Shown here: positions 16,692-26,598 of the stretch, piece by piece
How positions within the stretch are numbered: the stretch's first letter is position 1
Layout: every line of letters starts with the position of its first letter
Source: Circinella minor
Taxonomy: Eukaryota; Mucoromycota; Mucoromycetes; Mucorales; Lichtheimiaceae
Assembly (NCBI GenBank): GCA_016758965.1
Contig: JAEPRB010000333.1
Coordinates: forward strand, 1-36,196
Direction of reading: 5' to 3'
Length of the DNA: 36,196 bases
Program-made: the position numbers and the translations under genes
The notes under the pieces: model-generated
Seen by the model: only the letters and a program-made list of their open reading frames with translations
Database searches by the model: none
What the model was told of the DNA's origin: nothing

Positions 16692-17187
16692 TGTTGTATG
16701 GTTTTTTTTTTTTAAAAAAAAAAGGAAGTTGTGGAGAGAGAAAGAGAGAGAGATGGGTTATGATTTTTGATGGGCAGGGGAAAATAGAGATTGTGGGTTG
16801 TAAATTCCGCTCCACTCAGAGCAAAGATTCGGCCGTCACGATAAAGATTATCATCATCAACTTCTTCTATTTGACAATAATCAATCAACAAACTTCATTT
16901 TTTTGACATATTTCTATGGTAACACACTCACATGAAATATTCCATCATAGTGCCATACACATTTAAAAAATGAAAATAAAGCCATCATTATTTTTTTTTT
17001 ATATTTTTTTTTCTAATTATTATTGAAATTCGAATCATTTTTATTAAAAAAATAAAACAAGAGTATAATATAATTATTTTTTTAAAATAGCATCCTTTTA
17101 GTGATTATGACAAAAAGGGAAAGATGCATATGGAAAAACAAATTGGCGAGTTATATTCGTTTCCTTTCTTTTTTATTATTATTATTA
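16692..17187. other. Intergenic region upstream of LYS12
   Basis: About 500 bp holding the LYS12 promoter and, further right, the 3' end of the Acinus-like gene (both minus strand). A T/A homopolymer pair flanks 16700-16720. No gene is visible; an open frame at 16585-16770 is an artefact across the LYS12 start. Confidence 0.6.
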
Positions 17188-18929
17188 TTATTTCATTTTT
17201 TCTAACCTTTGTTTGGCAATGGATTCAGAAATAGGAAGATAATATAAATGAGGTAAAGCAGTAGTCTTTTTGAAAAGTTCATCAAGTGGATCTATAGATG
17301 ATTTAGAGGGTTCTTCTTGTTGTTCCAATTTACCCGATGAAGCATCCGTTTGTACCAAGTGAACAGATCGCTCTTCAACATTAGATGGTAATGAACTTGT
17401 TGGTGCAATGACGGAGGCTGTAGCAGCTAGAAAAACAATATAATTATCATCAATTAATCCACTTCATATATAAATGTAGAGAAACTATCTATTTCAACCC
17501 CTCTTCACACAAACCAACTCTTGTTTTTTTTTTCTTTACCTTTTTGTAATTCACGAGTAATTTGACCAATACCACTAAGACGATGTCGTCTTGTTTCACC
17601 ACTTTGTTGTTGATCTGACGAACCAGGACTTGATTCCAATACTTCACCCTTAATAACAGCATCAATAGCCTTTTCCCAATCAAGTTTCATTCTCTTTGAT
17701 GCAGCTGCTTGTTCTTGACCAATCAATATTTCGGCTTGTTCCGGTGTTAATCCGCCCACTTTAACTTGTCGACCTGTGTCACGAGGAAAGACGATACCAT
17801 CAATACCTGAATATGCATCCTTTGCTTCTTTTTCGGATTCATACTAATAATAATTATATATGCAGATTTTGTTAGCTAATAAAATCGAAAGAAAAACCCC
17901 CTTTTGGAAGCGGAAGGGAAAAGATAAATTTCCTTACAATGACATAACAATGGGTTTTAATAGCATCCATCCAAAATCGTTTGACAGTACCATATTGACT
18001 AATTAATTCTTGAACATGTTTAATGATCAAAGGTCTTACGAATCCTTTAATATATATCGCCGAACTAGTAACATCAGTACTTCCTGGTTGTTGTTGTTCT
18101 TCTTGTTCTTTTTCTGTTTTTTGCTCTTGTTGCTCCTATAGATGAAACAAATGATTAATATTGTTGTTATCTTATTATTATTATTATTAATGTTACCTCT
18201 TCTTCGGTAGTAGCTGCTTTGCTTCGTTTTTCAGGTGATTTTTCAGCTATATAAATTATATAATAAATAAGTCATTCAGATGGCAAATATTAATAGTAAA
18301 ATTAGATATAATATACCTTCTCCTTCCAAACGTTTTCGTTTTGTTCCTTTTATTTCTGAATCTTCTTCAATTGGTTCTGTTGTTGATTCTTCTTCTTTCT
18401 TTTCTTCCACCTTTTCCTCTTTTTCAGGTTTGGTGTCTTCCACTGGTTTTTCCTCTTCTATAGGTGTTGCTGGTTGTTCGGTTGATTTACCATCTTCTTC
18501 CATAGGTTCTGCTTGTGCTGTTTCTGTTTCTGTTTCTGGGGCTGGAGCTGCGGATTCAGTTGGTTCTTTTTCAACGACCGTTGTTTCTGGCTGTGGTGGT
18601 TGTTGTACAACGGATTCAGTCGATTCCGCTTCAACTACTTCTTGTTGTTGTTGTTCATTAGATAGTATTTGTTGTGAATCATTTTCTTTTGAATCTTTCC
18701 CATTAGTTGTTAATGGTGGTTCAGGTTGAGATTCTTCTGCTTTTTGTGGTTGTTCTTCTTGTTGCTGTTGATCATTTTGACCCGCGACTTGATCTTTATT
18801 ATTTTCATCAACCCATTCTTGTAAACGAGCGACAAGTTCGTCTTTTTTACCTTTTGTTGATAAACTACGTTCAGTTAATTCTTTTTTTAAATCTACAACA
18901 CGTAACTTTGAAAGATCTTCAGGTAACAT
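17188..18929 (-). CDS. ACIN1: Acinus-like SAP-RRM protein (ASAP/PSAP complex)
   Basis: Nuclear splicing and exon-junction accessory protein; in animals Acinus joins RNPS1 and SAP18 in the ASAP complex. Exons on the minus strand (18317-18929, 18197-18246, 17938-18135, 17540-17843, 17188-17426) give 467 residues. A SAP DNA/RNA-binding domain covers about 3-40 (LSKLRVVDLKKELTERSLST). A long Gln/Glu/Pro-rich acidic linker with Lys/Arg patches (TKRKR, EKRSK) may carry nuclear signals. The RRM spans about 246-320 (AIYIKGFVRPLIIKHVQELI, then FWMDAIKTHCYV), matching the Acinus-type RRM. The C-terminal RNPS1-SAP18-binding motif is at 436-454 (LDELFKKTTALPHLYYLPIS), like the animal motif. It is much shorter than human ACIN1. 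The ORF on the opposite strand at 18280-18729 is a shadow of the low-complexity linker. Confidence 0.88.
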
Positions 18930-19388
18930 GATTATTGTATTATTACTATTAGAAATATTGTGAGTGAGAGAGAGGGAGAAAAAAAAAAGAACTAAAGAAG
19001 CACGCGTATATGTGATATTTAGAACTCCTCAAGCATTTTTTTGCTTGGAGAGAAATAAAAAAAAGGGTAAAATACTTATAATAAGACCAAGAACCCGCGC
19101 TATCAATCTGATCCAACTGAAGAAATTTATATAATTGTATAGCACATAATAATTATGAAGCTAATACGTTTGCTTTTCTTTTATATCAAGAGCTATTAGC
19201 AATTTTTAATAAAAAAAGGATTGTTACAAGTTCAAGCTAAATTATATCCACTGCAACAAAAGAATTGTATTTTTCCTCAATCTTGTTCACAATCTTATTG
19301 TTATCGTACCACTACGGACTTCATTAGGAAAGTATTGTTTATTTTATTTTTATTTTTTATTATTTGGTTGATCACACGTAAATGCACT

Positions 19389-19579
19389 CCTGTGGGCCGA
19401 TGCCGCTGTAACTGCTCTACGTCCGCATGTTTATGTTCCCATAGCATAAACGCGAGCTATAGGTACCTTGGACACGCAGCAGGAACTTTTTGTCGTTTAT
19501 CCTAAGCATGTACCAATTTTCCTGCTACATGTTATGCCATCGCGGTTGCCCTTTTGGGTGTAAATGCCGGTTGACGACG
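19389..19579 (+). repeat. 191-bp direct repeat, copy 1
   Basis: Begins CCTGTGGGCCGATGCCGC and ends GGTTGACGACG. It matches copy 2 at 187 of 191 positions by eye with no gaps. It contains internal inverted pairs: GTTTATG with CATAAAC around 19430-19450, and AGCAGGAA with TTCCTGCT near 19479 and 19519. Confidence 0.95.
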
Positions 19580-19613
19580 CGTATTTACGATGTACACTAG
19601 CTCTGATAATCTT

Positions 19614-19804
19614 CCTGTGGGCCGATGCCGCTGTAACTGCTCTACGTCCGCATGTTTATGTTCCCATAGCATAAACGCGAGCTATAGGTACCTTGGACAC
19701 GCAGCAGGAATGTTTTGTCGTTTATCCTAAGCATGTACCAACTTTCCTGCTACATGTTATGCCATCGCGGTTGCCCTTTTGGGTGTAAATGCCGGCTGAC
19801 GACG
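19614..19804 (+). repeat. 191-bp direct repeat, copy 2
   Basis: Second copy, starting 225 bp after the first, with a 34-bp spacer at 19580-19613. Four substitutions separate the copies: two adjacent ones after AGGAA, one in the ACCAA(T/C)TTTCC stretch, one near the end in GCCGG(T/C)TGAC. The internal hairpin arms are unchanged. Confidence 0.95.
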
Positions 19805-21228
19805 TTTTATCATCTAGTGTGCGCGTGATCAGCCTTTTATTCCCAAAATAATTGTCACTTTATTATTAATCAATATTTTTCTCTTTTTTTTATAAAGAAA
19901 AAAAATATATATTAGAATTTTGATACGGTTATATTGATATGTTCGATAAATATCTTTTATGACATGCGATCTCAATTTCATGGTATGGTTTTTGATTTTT
20001 GAGGGCCAGAGTTAATGTTTATAGCAATGTAATAATTCTGTGTTTCTTTTATATTACTGATAATAACAATAGCATACTATACATCCTTGTGATACCTGGT
20101 CACTCGCTAGTATTATACTTATTGGTATTACAGCGGTCTCGATGTCTCGAAAAGAAAAAAAAAGGCGGTGCACTTGTTGGCGTCTCGGATGGTTACCTGG
20201 TGGTAGAATAAAATCTCGTTAAACATGTGGTTTCCCAAACTCTCATAAAAACCACGCGATCCATTGTCTTATAGTCCACCAACGGCTTTTACGCTCATTA
20301 TAACTACACATATATGTTGCTGCGACTGTTATACACCATCTGAGGTGTGATATATCAATGAAAAAAAAAACATTATAAAGTTCATTCTATTGAATTAGTA
20401 GTATTTAAATATACAGCAAAAGGATGTGATTCGAAAGACCTTATTGCTTACTTTATTGATTAATTTAAACTATGAACGTTGTATCAACAAACAGAATGTG
20501 TATATTGACCCTATTTTTAAAAGTCAGTGGTGAATAAAATGCGTTTCTATTGTTCATCAATTTTTTTTCTTTTTTCTTCCTTTATTTTCCATCTTTTTTT
20601 TTATTTTCTCTCACTCCCACCCTATATATTTTTCTTCTTCGTGATACTATTATGCTAATATAAGATAACTTCATTAAAAAAACAAGTTTTATCGGTTATA
20701 TACTCAACCCTCTTTACCACGGCCGCAAACTTGGGAGTGGAGGGGAATGATCACGTTAAAATGGGGTCAATATAATGGTTTTGATCAAACATGGTCTGGA
20801 CTTCATGATATCATGATAAAAAAACTTTAATTGAAGAAAACTGGAAATTGGCATGCACTGTAAGTAAAATGTATTCGGTAACTGTTCGTTTCTCTCCCAC
20901 TCTTTCTAATAATCATTACTACATATATAGCTAGCTTGTAAGAGAGGAAGTGCTGCGCCAGCAGCAAGTTATTTTGAAGGGTTGAAATTCGCAACGAAAA
21001 ACGAATACGAAAAGAAGATTATTGGTGTGTTTGAAAAATGGTATGTCATCAACCTAACTGTATGATAAGGGTTAAAGAAATGCTTTTCGTATACTTACAT
21101 ATTATTATTATTATTGTTGTTATTATTTGATGGGGCATATTTAGCATTGATTTATTTATCACACATAACAAGTCTTTATCTACACGTTCCGAAATTTTTC
21201 TCAACTAAAAATTGTAGATCACATATCA

Positions 21229-21311
21229 CTTGTCAGTGGTAATTGTGGCATTATAAAGTCCTCGGGAATTCTATCCCTAGGGCTTGATAAATGCTTATTA
21301 CCACTGACGAG
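21229..21311. repeat. Imperfect inverted repeat (foldback) inside the pseudogene
   Basis: GTCAGTGGTAAT at 21232 is matched by ATTACCACTGAC ending at 21308. The arms extend inward with mismatches (GCATTATAAAG against CTTGATAAATGC; CTCGGG against CCCTAG) and outward by three bases with one mismatch. It lies in a stretch that is open in one frame, so it may be coding sequence that happens to fold, not an insertion. Confidence 0.7.
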
Positions 21312-22433
21312 GGAGCTAACAAATACCTATCTAACAAATAAATGGACGGAGTATGACTACTTGGTGAACATTTGGGATCCAATAATTAACGCAATGTTAA
21401 CAATCAACGGGTCACTGCTACGTTTAAAGAGGTAAACAAATTATTATTATTATTATTATTATTACTTAGTATTAGTATTAGTATTAGTATTAATATTACC
21501 CTTATTACTGTACTTTATTATATGAAAGAAGGGGAAAAGAGAACTACTTGAACTAATTTACTCTCAACCTATTTTTTAGTGGCGAGAGTCAGTGTTACCC
21601 GCAACAGTACTCAAACGAAAAATGAATCATATAACAGCACTCATTTGATTGGTTTCAAGATTGATTGATTCACGTTTGGTCCGGGATATGGATGGTGATG
21701 AATTCAATGTCGATCCTGGCACTAGAGTATTTTATGATACTCTGTTGAGATCCTATTGATATCTTATTGGTTTTTTGAGGTATCATTGGGTGATCAGTGT
21801 GCTGTTGTTTCTGTTCTTTTCTTCCTTTTCATATAGAAAGAAAAAAGAAATTATTATTTTGTATGCGTTTTACTGCATTCCACATTGAATGATAAAACAG
21901 CATCAAATGCTTGTGGCAGGGTGATTCAATTATGTGGTTTATGCAGACAAATTTCGACTGTACATGTGATCGGTAATGGATGGTATACGTACAGGTGTAT
22001 TGCAAGGAAAAATTCAATTTCCAAATCAACCACTGATTTGGAAACAGTAACTTCTACATTCAGTATGCTGATGACTGTGATTGTAAGTTATATCTTAAAT
22101 TAAGTTATATTATCTGATGAGTACGTTGCTTAACTTTTTTTTACTTTATAACAGATGCAAATGGAACGCCATGGACATATAATCAAGACTACAAATACAG
22201 AGTTAGAAAATCGGAGACGTTCAATGGGGAAAAACTATAATCAATTGGATCATCCCTCTCCTGGTCCTTCATTGCCAGACTCTATGAGACCCATCTGGTA
22301 CTCGCCTACGAGGATGATGCAAGTTTTTTCACAAATCCCAAAAAGATTATTTGGCTCCGATAATAATTATTATGATCATCAAGAAGAAGCAGTTAGCAAG
22401 GATGCATCAGGGATTTCTTATATTAATAATTCA

Positions 22434-22477
22434 AGCCATATTCGTCTGTGTCCCAGATGACACAGATGAATATGGCT
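22434..22477. repeat. 19-bp near-perfect hairpin with 6-nt loop
   Basis: AGCCATATTCGTCTGTGTC (22434-22452) and GACACAGATGAATATGGCT (22459-22477) are complementary at 18 of 19 positions, with loop CCAGAT. It falls in the later part of the pseudogene, where a frame encodes FVCVPDDTDEYGF. Confidence 0.85.
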
Positions 22478-22862
22478 TTTATAATCAAAATGGTGTTTGG
22501 AGAAATGTACATAACAAGATTGAATACAAGGAACGTCCGCTGGCAAACAAAGAAAAATAACACTTCAAACCAACATAGTAATGTCACATCTCCCGCCTTT
22601 TTCCCCTTTATATACAAACTCTGTAGGTGTGAATACTAGCCCAGTGATCACTTGAATCAGTGTTTTTATATCTTATTTTAATTTTTTAGTATTAGTTCGT
22701 TCTTTTAGGCTAAATTTTACTACTTTATTTATTGGTAGACTAATTTGATCTGCGCCTGTAGGCATGTGGTCTCTTCCTTGCGGTACACTGGGAGTTGAAG
22801 ATGCATTAGGGGAAAAAGTTAAATTGGTGAAGGATCGAGAAGAGAAAAACAGGAAAATGTAG

Positions 22863-24734
22863 ATACAGAGTAGACAATTTGTTTTTTTATTACTAAGCTA
22901 TTCTAAATAAAAAAAAATAATATATACATTTACTTTGATCTTTGATGTAAATACATAATAACTTAGTGTGCAATGGTCTTGACTTGTATCCATTGTACTA
23001 TTTGTCAGCATATGTCCTATTTCTTGGTATTTTTTTCTTATATGATACTCATCTCCACTAAATCTTTGCTTGATCTCCCTCTCCCTCGACTTGTCACACA
23101 CAAACTCCATATGGACTTAACTGTCCCAATAAGTGAAAAACAATGATAATAATAGCAACAACATATGTCAAACTTTTTTTTTTTTGATAATAAAAATAAC
23201 TTACGAGTATATAATATAATAAAAAAACATCTTCGGCAAGTCAAAATATATAAAAAAATGTTGTTAAATCTTTTGACACGCCTAAAACCCGTTTTCTTTT
23301 ATTAGTCACCCCTTAAAAGTTTCACTAGTAGTGATTTTTTTTCTTCATTTACAATGTTGCTGTTTTATTAAGCTATTTTATTATTTATCAATTTCAATAT
23401 ACAAATTATGAGTAAATTACCAGATATTCATTTTTGAGTTTACTTTTGAAGAAGTAAAAATGCTAAAGATTCATCATCCATAAAATCTTCATCGCTTGTT
23501 AATAAGAATAACAGCAATAACTTTTATTGAAGAGACTTTATCCACCATTATTGTTATCAGGTTATGAACCCGAATTACTAAGTTACAGAACCACTGCTCT
23601 CTCGCATTATATTCTCCCATTCTCTATCTAGTGTAAGAATTTTAGCCTGTAACGCGATGATGAAAGTCAGCTGTCAAGTACCTTTAATTCATTGTGTGCC
23701 AAATTAATGACAACTCTTATCACATGACGTTTTCCACTACCAAAATGTACTGTGTCAAAGAAAATCATCCCTGTGTAATCATGATAGTTTCTTCTTTGTA
23801 AATTCAAATCAATTACAAAATCTATAAAATAAATTGTATAAAATAAACTTTTATATTTTTATCTTTTAACATTGGCAATTGCCTTACTTAAAGCCGTTGT
23901 GTAGCCATAGTACAAGATGGAATTAAAAACGGTTACACTATGAACAGTCGTGATGGTTCAACGATGGTGTATAAAATATTCACTTTTCTCCTTATTTTTT
24001 CGTATGCATGACAACAAAAATTGTGTCTCCCTGGTAACGTCGTTGTTTGGTTTGACTTTTTTTTTTAGTGATTTCTATGAATACCAACAATGATTTTATA
24101 AAAGACTGCTTTAAAGAATCCTGCACTAGTAATAAAATATCTAATATGCAAAGTTACAAAAAGTATCCAATTATCCACTAATGCGGTATTTGTTTTGTCG
24201 AGTAAATCTACTTGCTATGTACTTGATGAATATAGTAAGAACACATAATAACGCGGAGTACCCAATTGTTGAAACCACGAATCATTTTCTCGTTCACTCT
24301 ATTTATATATCCATATATATTTATAAAGAGACCACATTATATCTTTACCAGCTTATTCGGTTAATAACATTCATACTAACTATTGAATAAGCTCAAATTA
24401 AAAGAAAACATCGCGAGGACTTTAACCTGGTAAAGAAAGGGTTAGGATTCATTTTAATTCAGCAAGGGATAAGAACAAAAAAATATGAACCTCCCTATTA
24501 TATGCGGAATTTCAAGTTCGATACCAAGAGACAAACTAAAAAAACTTGGGCTGGACCTCTCCTGTATTTTTTTTTTTTGTACCTCTTTTTTTTTAATTCT
24601 CTCTTTGTTTCTGGTAAAAGGAGCAAAAGAGAAAAAAATAATACTGTGTGGACATTTTTGAATCATTTATATAATAAAAAGAAATACATATATATATATA
24701 TATATATAAACAGCTATAAAAATAAACAGCAACC
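22863..24734. other. Intergenic region upstream of the coiled-coil gene
   Basis: AT-rich with T runs. A short coding-like stretch at 23530-23631 (KRLYPPLLLSGYEPELLSYR and about 13 more codons before TAG) has no recognised family and no clear partner exon. An AT dinucleotide tract at 24688-24708 and a TATAAAAA at 24715-24722 lie just before the next start codon and probably belong to its promoter or leader. Confidence 0.55.
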
Positions 24735-26598
24735 ATGCTTAGTTCGGACGATCCACATACAACAGTGTTCGCTGCAGGTTCGAACGATAAACAACAATAC
24801 CTCCAACCTAGTGAACAAGATAAATCTTCCAATGCACCAAAGAAAAAGTCCATGGAACGTATATCAAAACTATTTCAAAAAAAATCCAAAAAACAATCGA
24901 TGCCACCACCACCACCTTCTTTATTAACACCATCTTTTTCATCCGTATCCTTATCATCCTCAAACTATGATCAGCAACAACCTCAAAACAACCAACATTA
25001 TTCAACACCCCCTACGGTTAGTAGTACAAAAAGTACTACCAGTAAACGGTCGAGTAGTTTACGTATTCCATTCAGAGGAGTAATGGGAGGAAATGACAAT
25101 GACTCGGAAAAACAAAATGACATGGCCAATGGTTCTACTCAACAAGCACAACACCAACGTACATCCGAAATTCGTTCTTCAATTGATAATTCACCATTTA
25201 TTACTAAACAAGATTCTCCTTCTAATTTTAATGACAATTCTTCTATCACCTCAAATTCTGTTAAAGCAGGTAAAACTTTTTTTTTTCTTGTTATAATGTC
25301 AAATACGATTTAACTAATGTATTGTACTGTCTGTAGAAAATAATAATATAGATGGTCAAGATGGAGATAGAACATCCATTAATGTCACACCACCATCACC
25401 TTCAGGGCAACAAGATTGTACTAGTAGTAATAGTAGCGAAACCCCCGTTAGTGCCGCTGTAGGAGAAACAGCAGGGTCACCACAAGTAACACAGCCAACA
25501 GCAACAACAGCAACAGCAATCGTCAAACGAACAATGTCAACTCGGAGCACAGCAACAAGTTCTTCTGCCGCAGGCGGCACCAAAGGAGCTTGTGTAACAA
25601 CTTCTCTTGTGGCACCATTAAGAGCACAACTCGAACGTCAAAAACGAATTCTCGAGCATTTACAAGTCGAACATCAACAGTATGAAAAAGATAATAAAGT
25701 TCTATCAGATCGGATCGATACATTGGATGCAAAACATAAACAACGAACCCAAGATACAAATCAATTACGAGAAAATTTTAATGATTATTTAAAAGGACTT
25801 CGAGCTACAGATGATGATATTGACAGCGTGGGAGAAAAAATCAAAAAATTAAAGGAAGGAATTCATGACCTGACCCAGATATTGGTAGAACAAGGTGATG
25901 CTGAAGTGGCAACCAAAGCATTACGTACATTTTGGTTGAATCTGAATGAAGCTATTGTCGATATGGGCAATCCTTTACCCAAACCCCGATTGCAAATGTT
26001 GACTGAAAAGTTCATGATGGATGTACTTGTACAAAACTTGAATTTAATGGCATTTCCTGGTGTAGAGAATGTGGAGGAATATAATAGATTACAGTATTGG
26101 TTAGAGGATAATATTAGTGATCAACAAGCATTCTTCCCCGTACGATTACGTCAAGAAGTTGCACTTGTGGTCGTCAAGAAGGAAACGGATAAAGAAAGTG
26201 ATGTATATCGTTCACGGCATTCAGCATTGCAGAATAATTGGAAATACTTATACAGCGGAATTGTCAAGGCATATCCATTTGTGTATCAACATGATAAAAC
26301 AGAACCAGATGTACGAAAACATTATGGAGCTAAGGTTCAGATATTGGTCGATCAAGCCATACATCTTGGATTAGCAATTAAGGGTCAAGAATTGGATGTG
26401 ACAGCTGCTGCAGTATCCGAAGGTGAGCAGGAATTTGATCCAGAAAACATGGAGGATGAAGATGGACAAACATCAGGTACAGTTGGGTTCTGTATATGTC
26501 CTCCGTTTGTGGTAGGAAATCCTGCCCCTATAAGAATTTTGATAAAGGGTCGCGTACTCTGTGCTTCTTCCCCCTCAGAAAGCCTTACATCAGAATAA
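24735..26598 (+). CDS. Coiled-coil protein of unknown function, Ser/Thr-rich N-terminus
   Basis: I do not recognise a named family. Two exons (24735-25269, 25337-26598) encode 598 residues. Residues 1-270 are disordered, rich in Ser, Gln, Asn and Pro, with a basic patch (SKLFQKKSKKQSMPPPPPS, about 44-62). A predicted coiled coil covers about 272-345 (LRAQLERQKRILEHLQVEHQ). A mostly helical region then runs to about 530 (FWLNLNEAIVDMGNPLPKPR; QYWLEDNISDQQAFFP). The end has GFCICPPFVVG and KGRVLCASS, a compact C-terminal motif reminiscent of uncharacterised fungal proteins. There is no signal peptide or transmembrane segment. It could be a cytoskeletal or polarity scaffold, but nothing in the sequence proves it. 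Start: the first ATG after the leader; the exon junction is in frame (Ala-Glu-Asn). The gene is convergent with the bHLH gene. Confidence 0.82.

Larger units (their letters stand above)
19366..19834. mobile_element. Possible short element: inverted ends around two direct repeats
   Basis: GGTTGATCACACG at 19366-19378 and, inverted, GGCTGATCACGCG at 19822-19834 match at 11 of 13 positions. Between them lie two 191-bp direct repeats. The 469-bp unit codes for nothing intact and is more GC-rich than its flanks. No clear target-site duplication is seen, so transposition is inference. A tandem duplication inside a relic is the alternative. Confidence 0.35.
18930..20746. other. Accessory intergenic region with duplicated element
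   Basis: The left part is the presumed Acinus promoter. A short coding-like stretch at 19221-19336 (LYPLQQKNCIFPQ) has no recognised family. The duplicated GC-richer element at 19366-19834 is listed separately. A second compositionally different patch lies near 20090-20215 (GGALVGVSDGYLVVE in one frame). The right end has a pyrimidine-rich, TATA-containing stretch (about 20560-20640) that may have been the promoter of the pseudogene at 20747. Confidence 0.5.
20747..22862 (+). pseudogene. Multi-exon pseudogene, probably of a lineage-specific fungal family
   Basis: Exon-like blocks with good splice sites are broken by frameshifts. Block 1 (20747-20859) starts MITLKWGQYNGFDQTWSGLH, loses one A in an A run near 20818-20824, then continues LIEENWKLACT. 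Block 2 (20931-21040) reads ACKRGSAAPAASYFEGLKF and joins block 3 (21145-21431) in phase. Block 3 shifts frame near 21203-21212, then gives SLVSGNCGIIKSSGILSLGL and TEYDYLVNIWDPIINAML. Block 4 from 21580 has GES, a shift, VLPATVLKRKMNHITALI, a stop, and SRLVRDMDGDEFNVDPGTR. Later blocks include NACGRVIQLCGLCRQISTVH (about 21906-21965), PDDTDEYGFYNQNGVWRNVH (about 22454-22515) and a terminal exon from 22762 (MWSLPCGTLGVEDALGEKVK) ending TAG at 22860-22862. The layout, with a nuclease-like IDSRLV segment after WGES/SGES, reminds me of large hypothetical families in Mucorales; that is weak recall. Confidence 0.6.

Noticed and set aside
18280..18729. 149-codon plus-strand open frame rich in Ser and Cys
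   Set aside because: It is the antisense of the Glu/Gln/Ser linker of the Acinus-like gene, whose own frame has conserved SAP, RRM and C-terminal motifs.
21441..21500. Regular ATT/TAGT short repeats that could suggest an array
   Set aside because: Simple trinucleotide and hexanucleotide microsatellite inside an intron of the pseudogene; no spacer-repeat structure of a CRISPR array.
22155..22460. 101-codon plus-strand open frame as an intact gene
   Set aside because: It lacks a promoter and ends in stops, and a competing frame over the same bases is equally protein-like; it fits better as part of the decayed gene.
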